From positions 3,782,001 through 3,846,000 of the forward strand of contig OZ251222.1 of the NCBI GenBank assembly GCA_965240325.2: a DNA stretch of 64,000 nt. Reading direction: 5' to 3'. The notes beneath the pieces were generated by a model. It had not been told where the DNA came from, ran no database searches, and saw only the letters and a list, made by a program, of their open reading frames with translations. The stretch is from Rebecca billardiae RCC1528 (lineage: Eukaryota > Haptophyta). Numbering within the stretch: position 1 is the stretch's first letter; each line of letters begins with the position of its first letter. Position numbers and translations under genes: made by a program. This document shows, piece by piece, positions 31,965 through 40,984 of the stretch.

Positions 31965-32846
31965 CTAGGCGACGCCGAAGATGGAGCGCGCGCGGTTCGC
32001 CTCGCTCACCTCCTGCAGCACGTCGAGGTCGACGAAGGACAGGTCGTTCCACACCGCGTCCGCAGCGCCAAAGTCCTCGTCCTGCGTGTAGATCGACTTG
32101 GTGATCACGCAGCCCATCTTGGCGCCCTTCGCGGCGCGCAGGCCGATGTTGGTGTCCTCGACGACGACGCACTTGGTCGGGTCGAGCTCCATCTCCCTCG
32201 CCGCGAGCTCGTACACGTCCGGCGCGGGCTTCTTCTTGGGCACGACGTCGCCGGCAAAGATGCGGATGTGCTTGGAGCGGGCCTCGCCCATCTTGTCGAC
32301 GATCGCCTGCACCGCCTTCTCGTTGGAGGTGGAGCAGACGCCGACGGGCACGCCGTGGGTGATGCAGTCGTCAATCGTCGCGAGCACGCGCGGGCGGTAC
32401 GGCACCTCGCCGGCCAGCACGCGCTTCATGAAGAGCTCGGTCTTGCGCGCGTGCAGCTCCTTGCACAGGCCCCACCGCGCGTCCTCGTCGGCGTCCGCGT
32501 ACTCGGCGGGCCAGCCGACCTCGTCCCAGTGGCGCTTCATGCGCTCCTTCCCGCCGCCCGTCTCGAGCAGCACGCCGTACCGCTCCACGTCCCACTCCGT
32601 CTCCAGCCCCTTCTCCTTGAAGGCCTCGTTGAACGATGGCCGGTGCACGTCGCGCTCCGTCTCGGCGAGCACGCCGTCGCAGTCGAAGAGGAGCGCAAAG
32701 TCGTAGTCGCCCGAGGCGAGCAACGCGGAGCGGCGCGCCGCGGGCGCGCGCGCCGCCACGCGCGGGCTCGCCACCGCCGCCGCGCTCGCCGCAGCCGGCG
32801 CGAGGAGGAGCGCCAGTCCAGCCGACGCCAGCATCGTGATGATCAT
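31965..32846 (-). CDS. CbbY-type HAD phosphatase with organellar presequence (293 aa)
   Basis: 'FALLFDCDGVLAETERDVHR' at residue about 49 is HAD motif I with the nucleophile Asp and the CbbY-style Glu after it. 'VPVGVCSTSNEKAVQ' is motif II, 'VPKKKPAPDVYELAA' motif III with the Lys, and 'VVVEDTNIGLRAAKGAKM' motif IV. The cap domain lies between (residues about 65-140). In plants and bacteria CbbY dephosphorylates xylulose-1,5-bisphosphate, an inhibitor of Rubisco. The N-terminus is a hydrophobic stretch (residues 5-25) followed by an Ala/Arg/Ser-rich segment, as expected for a bipartite plastid presequence. The ATG at 32846 is used, with 32834 as alternative. It is divergent from the gene at 32974. 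Confidence 0.85.
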   Translation of the reverse strand: MIITMLASAGLALLLAPAAASAAAVASPRVAARAPAARRSALLASGDYDFALLFDCDGVLAETERDVHRPSFNEAFKEKGLETEWDVERYGVLLETGGGKERMKRHWDEVGWPAEYADADEDARWGLCKELHARKTELFMKRVLAGEVPYRPRVLATIDDCITHGVPVGVCSTSNEKAVQAIVDKMGEARSKHIRIFAGDVVPKKKPAPDVYELAAREMELDPTKCVVVEDTNIGLRAAKGAKMGCVITKSIYTQDEDFGAADAVWNDLSFVDLDVLQEVSEANRARSIFGVA

Positions 32847-32973
32847 CACGGATTCACGCGCGCACAGCAACCGGTCCGGCTTGCTGAGCAACCCCCGACT
32901 CGCGAGAGACGAGGGGCTGCCGGACTCAACCTGACCCTGACGGTGACGGCCGGTGCGTATTTTTCATTCGAGC
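32847..32973. promoter_or_regulatory. Shared divergent upstream region (127 bp)
   Basis: It separates the minus-strand CbbY start and the plus-strand methyltransferase-like start. A TATTTTTCATTC stretch sits just before the plus-strand ATG. Shared promoter inferred from layout. Confidence 0.4.
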
Positions 32974-35688
32974 ATGGCGGTCGGTGTATGCGGCCTCGCG
33001 GCGCTGCTCGTCAGTGCCGCGGTCTGCTCGGCGCATCTCGCCCCGCGCACCACCGCGCTCGCCCACGTCGAGCGCGCCGCGCGCTCTCGTCTCGCGCCGG
33101 CCGCCGCCTCGCCGGCCCCAACCGAGTGCGCCGTCGTCTCGTTTGCGGCCGCGGGCCGCGCACTGCGCGCGCAGGCCGCAGGCGCCGCCGCGCTCACGCC
33201 GGTCACCTTCGACGCGTACGTGACGCGCCGCCGGCCCGTCGGCCACGCGCTCGCGTTCCTCGACCTCGCGCCGCCCGAAGCGCCGGACGCGGCCGCGCCC
33301 GGCTGCCTGCTGCAGGCCAAGCTGCAGGCACAGCACATGCAGGGCGACGCGCGCGCATTCGACGCGTACGCGCGCGCGCTCCAGCCGACGAGCCTCGTGC
33401 GGCTGGAGGGCGTGGCGGGGCCGTCGCGCTCGCCAGGCGAGGGCCTCCTCGTCGTCTCGCGCGCGCGCCTCCTCGCGCCCCCGACCAACGACTACCACGT
33501 CGCCGCGCTCGTGCGCGGCGCGCGCGGAGGCGGGATCGAGCTAGCCGAGGCCGCGGCCGCGCTGCGGCTGGCGGAGGGCGCGGCGGGGCTCGAGCGGCTG
33601 CTGGCCGCCGACGCGGACGACCTGTCCGTCGCGCGCGCGTGGCTCGCGCGCGTCGCCGCCGGCGCCGCGCCGCGCCCGCCGCCGGTGCCCGCGCACGTCC
33701 TCACGGCGGCGGTCGCCACGGGCGGCCGCAGCGAGCGCCCAGTGCCGGCGGAGCTCAACCGGCCGCCGCGCGGCGTGGATGGCTCGCGCTTCGCGGGCGC
33801 GGCGCCGGCGGCGGGTGGCATCCTATCGGTCTCGGCCGCTGGCGCCGTCGTCCGCGCTGCCGTTGCATCCGCCACCGCCGCCGCGGGCGAGGCGGAGGCG
33901 GAGGCTGCTGAGGCGGAGGGCGGCCGTGCCGTGGTGCTCGAGGGCTGGGTGCAGGGCAGGCGGCGCTTTGCCGGCCGCGTGACCGTGCTCGACCTGAGCG
34001 AGCGCTACAGCGCGCTCGTCACGCCCGGCGCACCGTCTGCCGGGGCGGGCGCGGCCGCGGCGTCGGCCGAGCCGGCAGACGAGGCGGCGGCGGCGGCCCT
34101 GCGCGCCAACTGGGCCGGGCGCGTGCGCGCCGTGCTGCACCCGCGCGTGCTGGGCGGGGGCGGGCTGGCCGCGTACAGCGAGGCGTGCGCGCCGGGCGCG
34201 CGCGTGCGCGTCGCGGGCGTCGCGCGGCCGGAGGGCGTGTGGGCGGTGCGCGTGCAGCTGGTGCGCGCGAGCTGGCAGCCGGCGGCCCTCGAGCGCGTCG
34301 CCGCGGCGGTGCGCTCGGGCGGGCTGGGCGCGGCTGAGGCGGCCGCGGCGCTCGGGCTCGCGGGCGGCGAGGCCGAGGCGTGGGCCCTCGCCTCTGGGCT
34401 CTCCGACACCGAGCGCGCGTGGAAGCTGCGCGCGATCAGCCGCTCGCTGCAGAGCGCGGAGAGCCGGATGGGGCGGCACACGGCCGCGCAGGCGCGCGCA
34501 CTCGAGCAGGCGAGGGCCGTGCGCGCGCGCTGGCCCAAGACACGCGTCGTGCCCGCTGCGCTCGCGGGCTGCGACGTGCTCGCGGCCGAGGGCGCCGCCC
34601 CCGCCCCCGGTGGCGCGGGCGTGGCGGCGGCGGTACAGTCCGCGGCGCCGGCGCCGCACCCCCCGGCGCTCGACGCGGGCGGCGCGGGCGGCGCGGGTGG
34701 CGCAGGCGGCGCTCGCAGGCGTCGGCGCGAGCGCCAGCTCGGCCGCGCGCAGCCGGCGGCGCCGCGGCTGAGCCCCACCACCTCGCACGCCGGGCGGCAG
34801 GCCGAGCTCGAGCCCGCCGCCGGCGCGTGCCCCGGCAGCTGGTGGGCGCGCAACAAGCAGCCGCAGGTGCTGTGCATGCTCGAGCGCGTGCACGAGCTGC
34901 TCGCGCGGCACGAGGCGCGCGAGGCCGCGCGCGGAGAAGGCAGCGCGCGCCCGCTACGCCTGCTGGACGTGGGCGGCGGCAAGGGCCTGCTCGGCACGGC
35001 GCTGGCGCGCGCGTTCGGCGAGCGCGTGCGCGTGGAGGTGGTCGACGTCGCGCGCCGCGCGCTCGCCACCGGCGCCGCGCGCGCCGAGCGCGCCGAGCTG
35101 ACCAACCTCGCGTTCAGGCTGGCGGACGCGTCCGCCTTGGACCTCCTCCAGCCGCGGGGCGGCGGCTGGCCGGGCGCGGACGCGCGCGGCGGGGCGCCGC
35201 AGGGCGTGGACGTGGTGCTCGCGCTGCACGCGTGCGGCGCGCTGAGCGACGTGGCGATCGCGCAGGCGGTGCGCCACCGCGCGGCGTTCGTCGTCTGCCC
35301 CTGCTGCTTCCGCGCCAACCGCCAGCTGCGCGTGCCCGTCGGCCGGCCCGCCGGCGCGCCTGCCGCGCGCGCCGAGCCGGGCGCGGCCGCTGCGCTCGAG
35401 CTCACGCCCGCAGAGTGGCTGGGCGTGGTGCCGGACACGCACGCCGCGCTGCTGTCCGCCGCCGAGCTGCAGGGGGATTACGAGCTGGCCGCCGCCGCCG
35501 CGCACGCGACGTGCGCGCTGCGCGCCGAGGCGGCGCAGCGGCGGTGGGAGAGCGCACGCGCGCAGGACGCCCCTGGGAGCGCGCGCCCGCCGCTGCGCGT
35601 GTCCCTGCTCGAGTTCCCCGCCGAGTTCTCCACGCGCAACCTCTGTATTCTCGGCGTGCCCGCGCACGGCTCAGATGACTCGGCGTGA
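32974..35688 (+). CDS. Twin OB-fold plus GSTCD-like methyltransferase protein (904 aa)
   Basis: The ATG at 32974 opens a hydrophobic signal ('MAVGVCGLAALLVSAAVCSA') and an Ala/Arg-rich segment. Two similar blocks follow: 'FDAYVTRRRPVGHALAFLDL' (about 33210-33270) and 'VLEGWVQGRRRFAGRVTVLD' (about 33930-33995), each the start of an OB-fold as in tRNA-anticodon-type domains. The C-terminal domain has 'RLLDVGGGKGLLGTALARAF' (residue about 662), 'VLALHACGALSDVAIAQAV' and 'FVVCPCCFRANRQL'. HACG plus CPCC is typical of the GSTCD/METTL25 group of Rossmann methyltransferases, which also have the upstream 'KQPQVLCMLERV' type helix. An RNA-related role in the plastid or secretory system is inferred; no substrate is known. 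Confidence 0.7.
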   Translation: MAVGVCGLAALLVSAAVCSAHLAPRTTALAHVERAARSRLAPAAASPAPTECAVVSFAAAGRALRAQAAGAAALTPVTFDAYVTRRRPVGHALAFLDLAPPEAPDAAAPGCLLQAKLQAQHMQGDARAFDAYARALQPTSLVRLEGVAGPSRSPGEGLLVVSRARLLAPPTNDYHVAALVRGARGGGIELAEAAAALRLAEGAAGLERLLAADADDLSVARAWLARVAAGAAPRPPPVPAHVLTAAVATGGRSERPVPAELNRPPRGVDGSRFAGAAPAAGGILSVSAAGAVVRAAVASATAAAGEAEAEAAEAEGGRAVVLEGWVQGRRRFAGRVTVLDLSERYSALVTPGAPSAGAGAAAASAEPADEAAAAALRANWAGRVRAVLHPRVLGGGGLAAYSEACAPGARVRVAGVARPEGVWAVRVQLVRASWQPAALERVAAAVRSGGLGAAEAAAALGLAGGEAEAWALASGLSDTERAWKLRAISRSLQSAESRMGRHTAAQARALEQARAVRARWPKTRVVPAALAGCDVLAAEGAAPAPGGAGVAAAVQSAAPAPHPPALDAGGAGGAGGAGGARRRRRERQLGRAQPAAPRLSPTTSHAGRQAELEPAAGACPGSWWARNKQPQVLCMLERVHELLARHEAREAARGEGSARPLRLLDVGGGKGLLGTALARAFGERVRVEVVDVARRALATGAARAERAELTNLAFRLADASALDLLQPRGGGWPGADARGGAPQGVDVVLALHACGALSDVAIAQAVRHRAAFVVCPCCFRANRQLRVPVGRPAGAPAARAEPGAAAALELTPAEWLGVVPDTHAALLSAAELQGDYELAAAAAHATCALRAEAAQRRWESARAQDAPGSARPPLRVSLLEFPAEFSTRNLCILGVPAHGSDDSA

Positions 35689-36491
35689 GGCGCGCTCGCC
35701 GGGTCGGGAGCCGGGCCGGGAGCGCTCACACGGTCCTACGGCGCGGGTCACTCCGAGCCCAGCCATCCGGCTGGCCCCGGAGCGCGTCGTGACCGGTTAC
35801 TGCCTTAGCACTACTGCACGGTACCGTCTGAGCCTAGGAGGCGTAGTCAACGCTCAGCCGGCTCGACAGGCGGACACTGCGTGACACAGCGAAACCGTGC
35901 GCGGATCCGCCATGACTACGCGCAATGCAGAAAGGCTCCGACGCCGATCTGCCGCCAGTCTGTCACGGGACCCCTGCTTGAGTGTTCAACCCGGCCATTC
36001 GGCGGCACGGCACCCGACGCCCGGTCGGGGCCCGCTCCGCGACCAGGGCAGTCCGATACGCACGCTAAAGGGCGCAAACGCCGAGTACGACGGAGTACAC
36101 CACGACTATGCGCGCTGCCACAGTACGGTGCCGCGTCGCGTCGTCACGCAGATTCCTGCTAGTCGCGCACACGACTGCACGGTGGTCCGGCAGACCGAGT
36201 CTGAGGCGCAGCCAGGACTGTACGCGCGCACGCGTAGACAGCAGTAGAGGGTGTGGTACTCTGACAGTCTGTGACGAGCCGCATCGGCCGCGCGCATAGC
36301 ATTACCAACATCGACATGAATCATCCAGGTGCGCACTCGCGGCGCCCCTATCGGCGCGGCTGCAGCCATGTCGGTCCGCCGTCCATTCGGCGGCGGGCTC
36401 GCCTGGGCAGTCCGGTGGCCGCCGCTCACTGCCGAGCTGCAGCACGGCCGAGCTGCAGCACGGCCGAGCAGCTGCCAGGCTGCGGCCATTG
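35689..36491. other. Intergenic, no gene seen
   Basis: About 800 bp of mixed composition between two plus-strand genes. Several short open frames overlap in different frames without the local codon style. No RNA or repeat beyond short CGGCCGAGCTGCAGCAC duplications at 36434-36470. Confidence 0.5.
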
Positions 36492-37508
36492 ATGCGGCGT
36501 GCCTGCGCATCCGCGCTGTTGGTTGCGGCGATGATCTCGATGACGGGCGCGCAGGCGAAGCTCGGGGCGCAGGAGAAGCGCGGGCTCCGCCCGCCGCGGC
36601 ATGCCGCCGGGCCCCACCGCAACCCGCAACTTTTTGAGCCCATCGGCGTCGCTGCGACGGTCGCGGGCGCCGCAGCGACGCTCAGCTCAATCGCCGGCTG
36701 GCTCGCGGCGCCGACTGCGCTCTTCGCCGCGGACTGGCGCGCGACGCTCGGCAGGTGCGCGTGGCTGCAGGCCCCCATGCTCGTCTGCGGCGTCCTGATG
36801 GCCATCATGCTCGGCGCGCAGCGGCGTGGCGGCAAGCACACCGCGCCGAGCGTGCTCTGGGTCGTGTCTCGGCTCAATCTCTTCCCCACCCCCGCCATCT
36901 ACAGCGTGCTGGACGTGCTCGGGGCGCGCGGGTACTATCACCGCGTGCCGATGCTGGAGGACGAGCCCGCCCCGCCCTTCGCCGTGCCCACGCCCGCCGC
37001 GGCGGCGGCGGACGCGCCCCTGTTTGTGGGCGGGCTGCCGCTGCCGTGGCACGTGCTGCAGCTGCACGCGGCAGGTGTGCGCGCGGTCGTCAACCTGTGC
37101 GACGAGTTCGGCGGGTGGGAGCGGCTGTACGCCTCGCTCGGGATCGAGCAGCTGCGCCTGCCCACCACCGACTACATGGACGTGCGCGCCGACGACCTCA
37201 AGCGCGCCGTCAAGTTCATCGACGCGCAGCGCGCGCGGGGGCGCGGGGTGTACGTGCACTGCAAAGCGGGGGTGGGCCGTGCGGGCTCGACAGCGGTGGC
37301 CTACGTCGCCGCGCGGGCGGAGCACCGCCTCGACGCGAAGCGTGCCAACGCGCACGTGCGCAAGTACCGCCCCGTCGTCGTCGCCAACCTGCACACGCGC
37401 GAGGGCGTGCTCGAGACCGTCGCATGGGCGGACGCGCGTGACAGGCGCGCTGGTGCGCCCGCGTCTGTTGACCGCGCCGGGTCAGCGCCGCCGCTGCCCA
37501 CGCCGTAG
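36492..37508 (+). CDS. Dual-specificity phosphatase, PTPMT1-like (338 aa)
   Basis: The active site is 'VYVHCKAGVGRAGSTAVAY' (residue about 253), the HCx5R loop, with a general-acid candidate in 'LPTTDYMDVRADDL'. 'LFVGGLPLPWHVLQLHAAGV' and 'AVVNLCDEFGG' before it, and 'VRKYRPVVVANLHTREGV' after it, follow the plant/algal PTPMT1 pattern; that family dephosphorylates phosphatidylglycerophosphate or phosphoinositides at organelle membranes. The N-terminal 110 residues hold a signal-like segment (residues 4-20) and two hydrophobic stretches (36650-36820), so the protein is probably membrane-bound. The ATG at 36492 is preferred. No intron is needed. Confidence 0.82.
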   Translation: MRRACASALLVAAMISMTGAQAKLGAQEKRGLRPPRHAAGPHRNPQLFEPIGVAATVAGAAATLSSIAGWLAAPTALFAADWRATLGRCAWLQAPMLVCGVLMAIMLGAQRRGGKHTAPSVLWVVSRLNLFPTPAIYSVLDVLGARGYYHRVPMLEDEPAPPFAVPTPAAAAADAPLFVGGLPLPWHVLQLHAAGVRAVVNLCDEFGGWERLYASLGIEQLRLPTTDYMDVRADDLKRAVKFIDAQRARGRGVYVHCKAGVGRAGSTAVAYVAARAEHRLDAKRANAHVRKYRPVVVANLHTREGVLETVAWADARDRRAGAPASVDRAGSAPPLPTP

Positions 37509-37796
37509 AAGTGAGTTATGATCCTGTGACCCGGCCGCCGGCGGAGACGATCACTACCGGCCGGGCCGGACTGGCGGCCGGGCCCGGGCTCACAAGTAAC
37601 TAGTACAATGATAAGCTAGCAGACTACTACATCACAGTCACAAGCAGTAGTCACAATTATTTATTCGGCGCTGTGACGCGGCCCACGCTGTCCGGGCGTC
37701 CGCGGTCCGGCGCCGCTGCCGCGCTGGCACCGGGCGGCCCGGCAAGTGCTGCCATCATCATCGGCATCGGCATCGCGTCACCACGTCTGACGTCAG

Positions 37797-39350
37797 TCAA
37801 TCGTCGTCGGAGTCCAGGTCATACACGCTGTCCGACTCATTGTCTGCTGGTGGAGCTGCGGCACTCACGCCAGCTGCGCCGCCTGTAGCCGCAGAGGTGA
37901 CCCCGTTGATGACGAGGGCGGCGTTTGGCAGAACGACGACGCGAGTTGTGGCAGCAGTCGTGGCATCATCAGCAGCGGGCGGCGGCGGCGGCGGCGAGGA
38001 GGAGAGGACGTCATCGTCGTCGTCGTCGTCGCAGTACTCGATCTCGGCGATGACCACTGGCAGCGGCACCGCCACCGCCACCTGTGGCACCGTTACAGGC
38101 GCGCCGCCCGTCGCATGCCAGTGCCCGCGGTGCCGCTGCGGCTCCTGGACGACCTGAGCTGCCACCGTGGCCCCGCTGCCCATGCTGCTGGCCTCTGCGC
38201 ACGCCGTCAAGTCGCGGTGGTCGAGCTCGGCGGAGCGGTGCATCGCGTGCTCCGGGGACGTTGGACCAGCGCCATCCGCGCCCCGCACGCGCTTGCTGCC
38301 GCGGCCGACCGTGCGGACCATGCCCGCCAGCTGGTGGAGGCCACACCTGGTGGCGCGCCCGCCCGCCAGCCCAAACGTGGGGCGAATGGCGCAGCCGGGC
38401 TCCGAGCACATCCGATTGACCATGTCCACCATGCCGGCGGTCCTGTGCGCGCCGCAGCACCGGGCCCGCCTCTCGCCTGGCAAGGCGTACACCGGCTGCC
38501 GCCAGCAGCCCGTCGCCGAGCACTTGCGGCTCACGACGTCCACCATACCCGCGAGCCTGTGCTCGCTGCACCGGCTGGCCATCTCGCCCGCCATGCCGTA
38601 CTGCGCGCGCTTCACGCACGCGGCCTCCGTGCACAGGCGGTGCTTGACGTCCACCATGCCGGCCAGCTTGTGCGCAGCGCACCGGCTCGCGCGAAGCCCG
38701 GGCATGCTGAACATGGCCTGGCCCTCGCAGCTCGGCACCTCGCACGGGTTGTGGCTGGCTGCCGCCATCCCGTCCAGCTTGTGCAAGGCGCACAGGCTGG
38801 CGCGCTCCTCGTCCGGCATCTTGAAGTTCGCAAGCTTCTTGCAGCCGGCCGCCTGGCACCTGCGAGCCGCAGCACCCGCCTCCACCATGCCCGCCAGCCT
38901 GTGCGCGCTGCACCGGCTGGCGCGCTCGCCCGGCGGGCCGTAATGCGGCCGACCCGCGCAGCCGGCCTCGGTGCAGTACCGCTGCGAGCGCGAGGTGTTC
39001 TGCATGCCCGGGACAAGGTGCACGGCGCACCGGCTGGGGCGCCGATCACCCGGCATGCCATAATGCGGCCGCCCGTAGCAGCCAACCACCGTGCAGTGGC
39101 GGCTCACGACGTCCACCATGCCTGGCAGCTTGTGCGCGCCGCAATGGCTGGGGCGTCTGCCCGGCGTGCTGAATAGCGCCCGCTTGCCGCAGCCGACCTC
39201 TGCGCAGACGGGGTTCACGACGTCGACCATCCCGGGCAGCTTGTGCCTGGCGCACCGCGCGCCCGGCCGAACGCCCGGCAAGTTGAACGAGCCCAGCTTC
39301 TTGCAGCTGGCCTCCTCGCAGAAGCTCTTCGTCCTGGTCGCGGCCGCCAT
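37797..39350 (-). CDS. EsV-1-7 repeat protein with nine zinc-finger-like repeats (517 aa)
   Basis: Residues 10-365 are nine tandem repeats of the form C-x4-C-x(15-16)-C-x2-H-x(about 12), each with 'PG' or 'AG' in the middle and 'LxGMVD' after the His, for example 'CAEVGCGKRALFSTPG' and 'CGAHKLPGMVDVV'. This is the EsV-1-7 motif, first noted in a phaeovirus gene and in the brown-alga developmental regulator IMMEDIATE UPRIGHT; its molecular role is unknown, but metal binding by the Cys3-His set is expected. The C-terminal 150 residues are Val/Ala-rich with acidic runs (38015-38040 encodes seven Asp) and an acidic end. The ATG at 39350 lies just before repeat 1. It is divergent from the MYND gene. 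Confidence 0.88.
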   Translation of the reverse strand: MAAATRTKSFCEEASCKKLGSFNLPGVRPGARCARHKLPGMVDVVNPVCAEVGCGKRALFSTPGRRPSHCGAHKLPGMVDVVSRHCTVVGCYGRPHYGMPGDRRPSRCAVHLVPGMQNTSRSQRYCTEAGCAGRPHYGPPGERASRCSAHRLAGMVEAGAAARRCQAAGCKKLANFKMPDEERASLCALHKLDGMAAASHNPCEVPSCEGQAMFSMPGLRASRCAAHKLAGMVDVKHRLCTEAACVKRAQYGMAGEMASRCSEHRLAGMVDVVSRKCSATGCWRQPVYALPGERRARCCGAHRTAGMVDMVNRMCSEPGCAIRPTFGLAGGRATRCGLHQLAGMVRTVGRGSKRVRGADGAGPTSPEHAMHRSAELDHRDLTACAEASSMGSGATVAAQVVQEPQRHRGHWHATGGAPVTVPQVAVAVPLPVVIAEIEYCDDDDDDDVLSSSPPPPPPAADDATTAATTRVVVLPNAALVINGVTSAATGGAAGVSAAAPPADNESDSVYDLDSDDD

Positions 39351-39510
39351 GGCAAGAGCAAAGGTGCTTTCATGAGCTCTTCATCCCGACGAACGACTCC
39401 GGATCCGGTTGATCATTGAAGCGTTTGATCAGTCCGGGTTGCCAGCGTGGAGCGCGGGCTCGAGAGCTGGACGGCATCACGCGCGGCCGTGGAAGATCGG
39501 GACGGCCGTC
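39351..39510. promoter_or_regulatory. Shared divergent upstream region (160 bp)
   Basis: It lies between the EsV-1-7 gene (-) and the MYND gene (+). Contains a TTGATCATTGAAGCGTTTGATCA near-palindrome at about 39410-39432, a possible protein-binding site. Confidence 0.4.
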
Positions 39511-40650
39511 ATGTCGGGATCGAACGACAAGGACGCCCACGAGTTCTTCGCCAATGCTGTGCGCGCGGCCGAGCAGGTGGGCATGGCGCCCGAGGAGGCC
39601 ATGCGGAACAGCCTGAGTGCCTTCACCGAGAGCCCCGAGGCCGTCCGGCAGATGCTCCGCGCCTGCCCGCTCCCGCCCGAGATGAGCGAGGAGCGCTTCC
39701 TCGCGATCATGGAGGCGCAAGCGAGCGCGTTTGACGAGAGGACGGAGGAGGGCAGGAAGAACCTGAACGCGGTGGGCGGCGAGGAGGCGGAGCGCCTCCG
39801 AAAGGAGGCCGCTTCGCTCCGCAAGGCCGCGCGCAACATGTCCGTCGCCACGGGCATCCGCACGCAGCTGCTGGACGTGTGCGAGTACTGCGCGGTGCAC
39901 GCGCCCGAGGCCGAGCGCTTCAAGCGCTGCGCGCGCTGCCAGGCGGTGACGTACTGCTCGCACGAATGCCAGAAGGCCCACTGGAAGCAGGGCCACAAGA
40001 AGGCATGCGTGCCGCCCACGACCCCGCTCGGCGCGGGCGGTGCGAGCGGCAGCGGCGGCCGCGATCGCTCGCGTCCCCTCGCCCTCCAGGAGCCGGCCGT
40101 CTGGGACCCCTTCTTGTCCGCGATCAACGGGCAGCTGGGGCGCGGCCCCGCGGCGATCGCTCCGAACGCGCGCGCCGATCGCTGCGTCTCCGACTGGCTC
40201 GACGCCGCGCGCGGCACGCCGAGCACCTCCGGCTCCCTGGCCACCTTCCGCCGCCGGCTGCGCGCGATCGCGCTCGGCGAGCTGTGGCTGGACGGGCCGA
40301 TCGAGCCGGCGCGCCCGCCGCCCTTCCGCTCGGCGACGACGAAGAAGCTGAAGCCGGCGGACCTCAATTGGTTTATGAGTGTGTGCTTCCACCTCGCGAG
40401 CGACGAGGAGCCCTCGCGCGAGCGGTACGAGCGCGACTATGGCAGCACGGCCGAGCTCGACGGCCGGGCTGAGGGCGCGCGGGTGCGGCGCGAGGGCACG
40501 GCGCTGCGCTTCCTGCAGATCTACGAGCACTTCAGCGACGGCCAGCCCGACGACGCGCCCAGCATGATCGCGAAGCGTGCGGGCAGCACCCCGCGGGGCT
40601 TGTTGGACAGGCTGAAGCAGACCGAGGCGTCTGGTCCGAGTCGGGGCTGA
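39511..40650 (+). CDS. MYND zinc-finger protein (379 aa)
   Basis: Residues about 124-163 form a full MYND finger: C-x2-C, then 'RCARCQAVTYCSHECQ', then 'HWKQGHKKAC'. MYND fingers bind proline-rich partners and occur in many algal proteins of unknown role. The N-terminal 120 residues are helical and charged ('AHEFFANAVRAAEQVGMAPE'). The C-terminal 200 residues form a predicted globular region ('LNWFMSVCFHLASDEEPSRE') that I do not recognise. The ATG at 39511 is preferred over an in-frame extension to 39409 that begins with TTG. Its close divergent pairing with the EsV-1-7 gene may mean shared control. Confidence 0.78.
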   Translation: MSGSNDKDAHEFFANAVRAAEQVGMAPEEAMRNSLSAFTESPEAVRQMLRACPLPPEMSEERFLAIMEAQASAFDERTEEGRKNLNAVGGEEAERLRKEAASLRKAARNMSVATGIRTQLLDVCEYCAVHAPEAERFKRCARCQAVTYCSHECQKAHWKQGHKKACVPPTTPLGAGGASGSGGRDRSRPLALQEPAVWDPFLSAINGQLGRGPAAIAPNARADRCVSDWLDAARGTPSTSGSLATFRRRLRAIALGELWLDGPIEPARPPPFRSATTKKLKPADLNWFMSVCFHLASDEEPSRERYERDYGSTAELDGRAEGARVRREGTALRFLQIYEHFSDGQPDDAPSMIAKRAGSTPRGLLDRLKQTEASGPSRG

Positions 40651-40715
40651 CTCGGACGTCTCCCCGTGGCCGACGAGTGGCGACGACCGCTCGAGTGTAT
40701 CGGCTGTGGGCGTCA

Positions 40716-40760
40716 ATCTCGCCTGCCTGAGCTGTGTGCGACTGTGCGTCTCTTACTGTG
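40716..40760 (+). repeat. Short dispersed repeat also present at about 20690-20722
   Basis: CGCCTGCCTGAGCTGTGTGC and a CTCTTA end occur here and at about 20693-20720 in the same orientation, here with an extra GACTGTGC. It lies next to the SINE-like sequence in both places. Confidence 0.65.
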
Positions 40761-40767
40761 ACGCCGG

Positions 40768-40935
40768 TCTGTGGCCGAGTGGGAGTACTGGCGTGCTCTT
40801 GCGTCTGAGGTCATGGGTTCAAACCAGTTTCCAGGTCTCTCTTCGGAGAGCGTGCGAGAAGGATGGCGCGGCAACCTGCCACCGTGTCCCGTGAGCCTTA
40901 CGCACGTTACTTGCAAAAGAAATAAACTAAAACTG
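40768..40935 (+). mobile_element. tRNA-derived SINE
   Basis: TGGCCGAGTGG at 40772-40782 fits a Pol III box A and GGGTTCAAACC at 40815-40825 a box B, about 44 bp apart. The flanks do not fold into a tRNA (acceptor and T-stems do not pair). A unique body and an A-rich end (AAAAGAAATAAACTAAAA) follow. A second, 5'-truncated reverse copy at 20503-20613 shows that the body is dispersed. Confidence 0.7.
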
Positions 40936-40984
40936 TACAGCAGGCGGGGCCGCATCGCTGCTCGCCAATAAAGATTCGCCGACG

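Noticed and set aside
36030-36490. A small gene upstream of the dual-specificity phosphatase
   Set aside because: The open frames overlap in several frames, lack the local codon style and show no domain.
40768-40840. A functional tRNA gene
   Set aside because: Box A and box B are present, but the acceptor and T-stems do not pair, and a second truncated copy shows it is part of a SINE.
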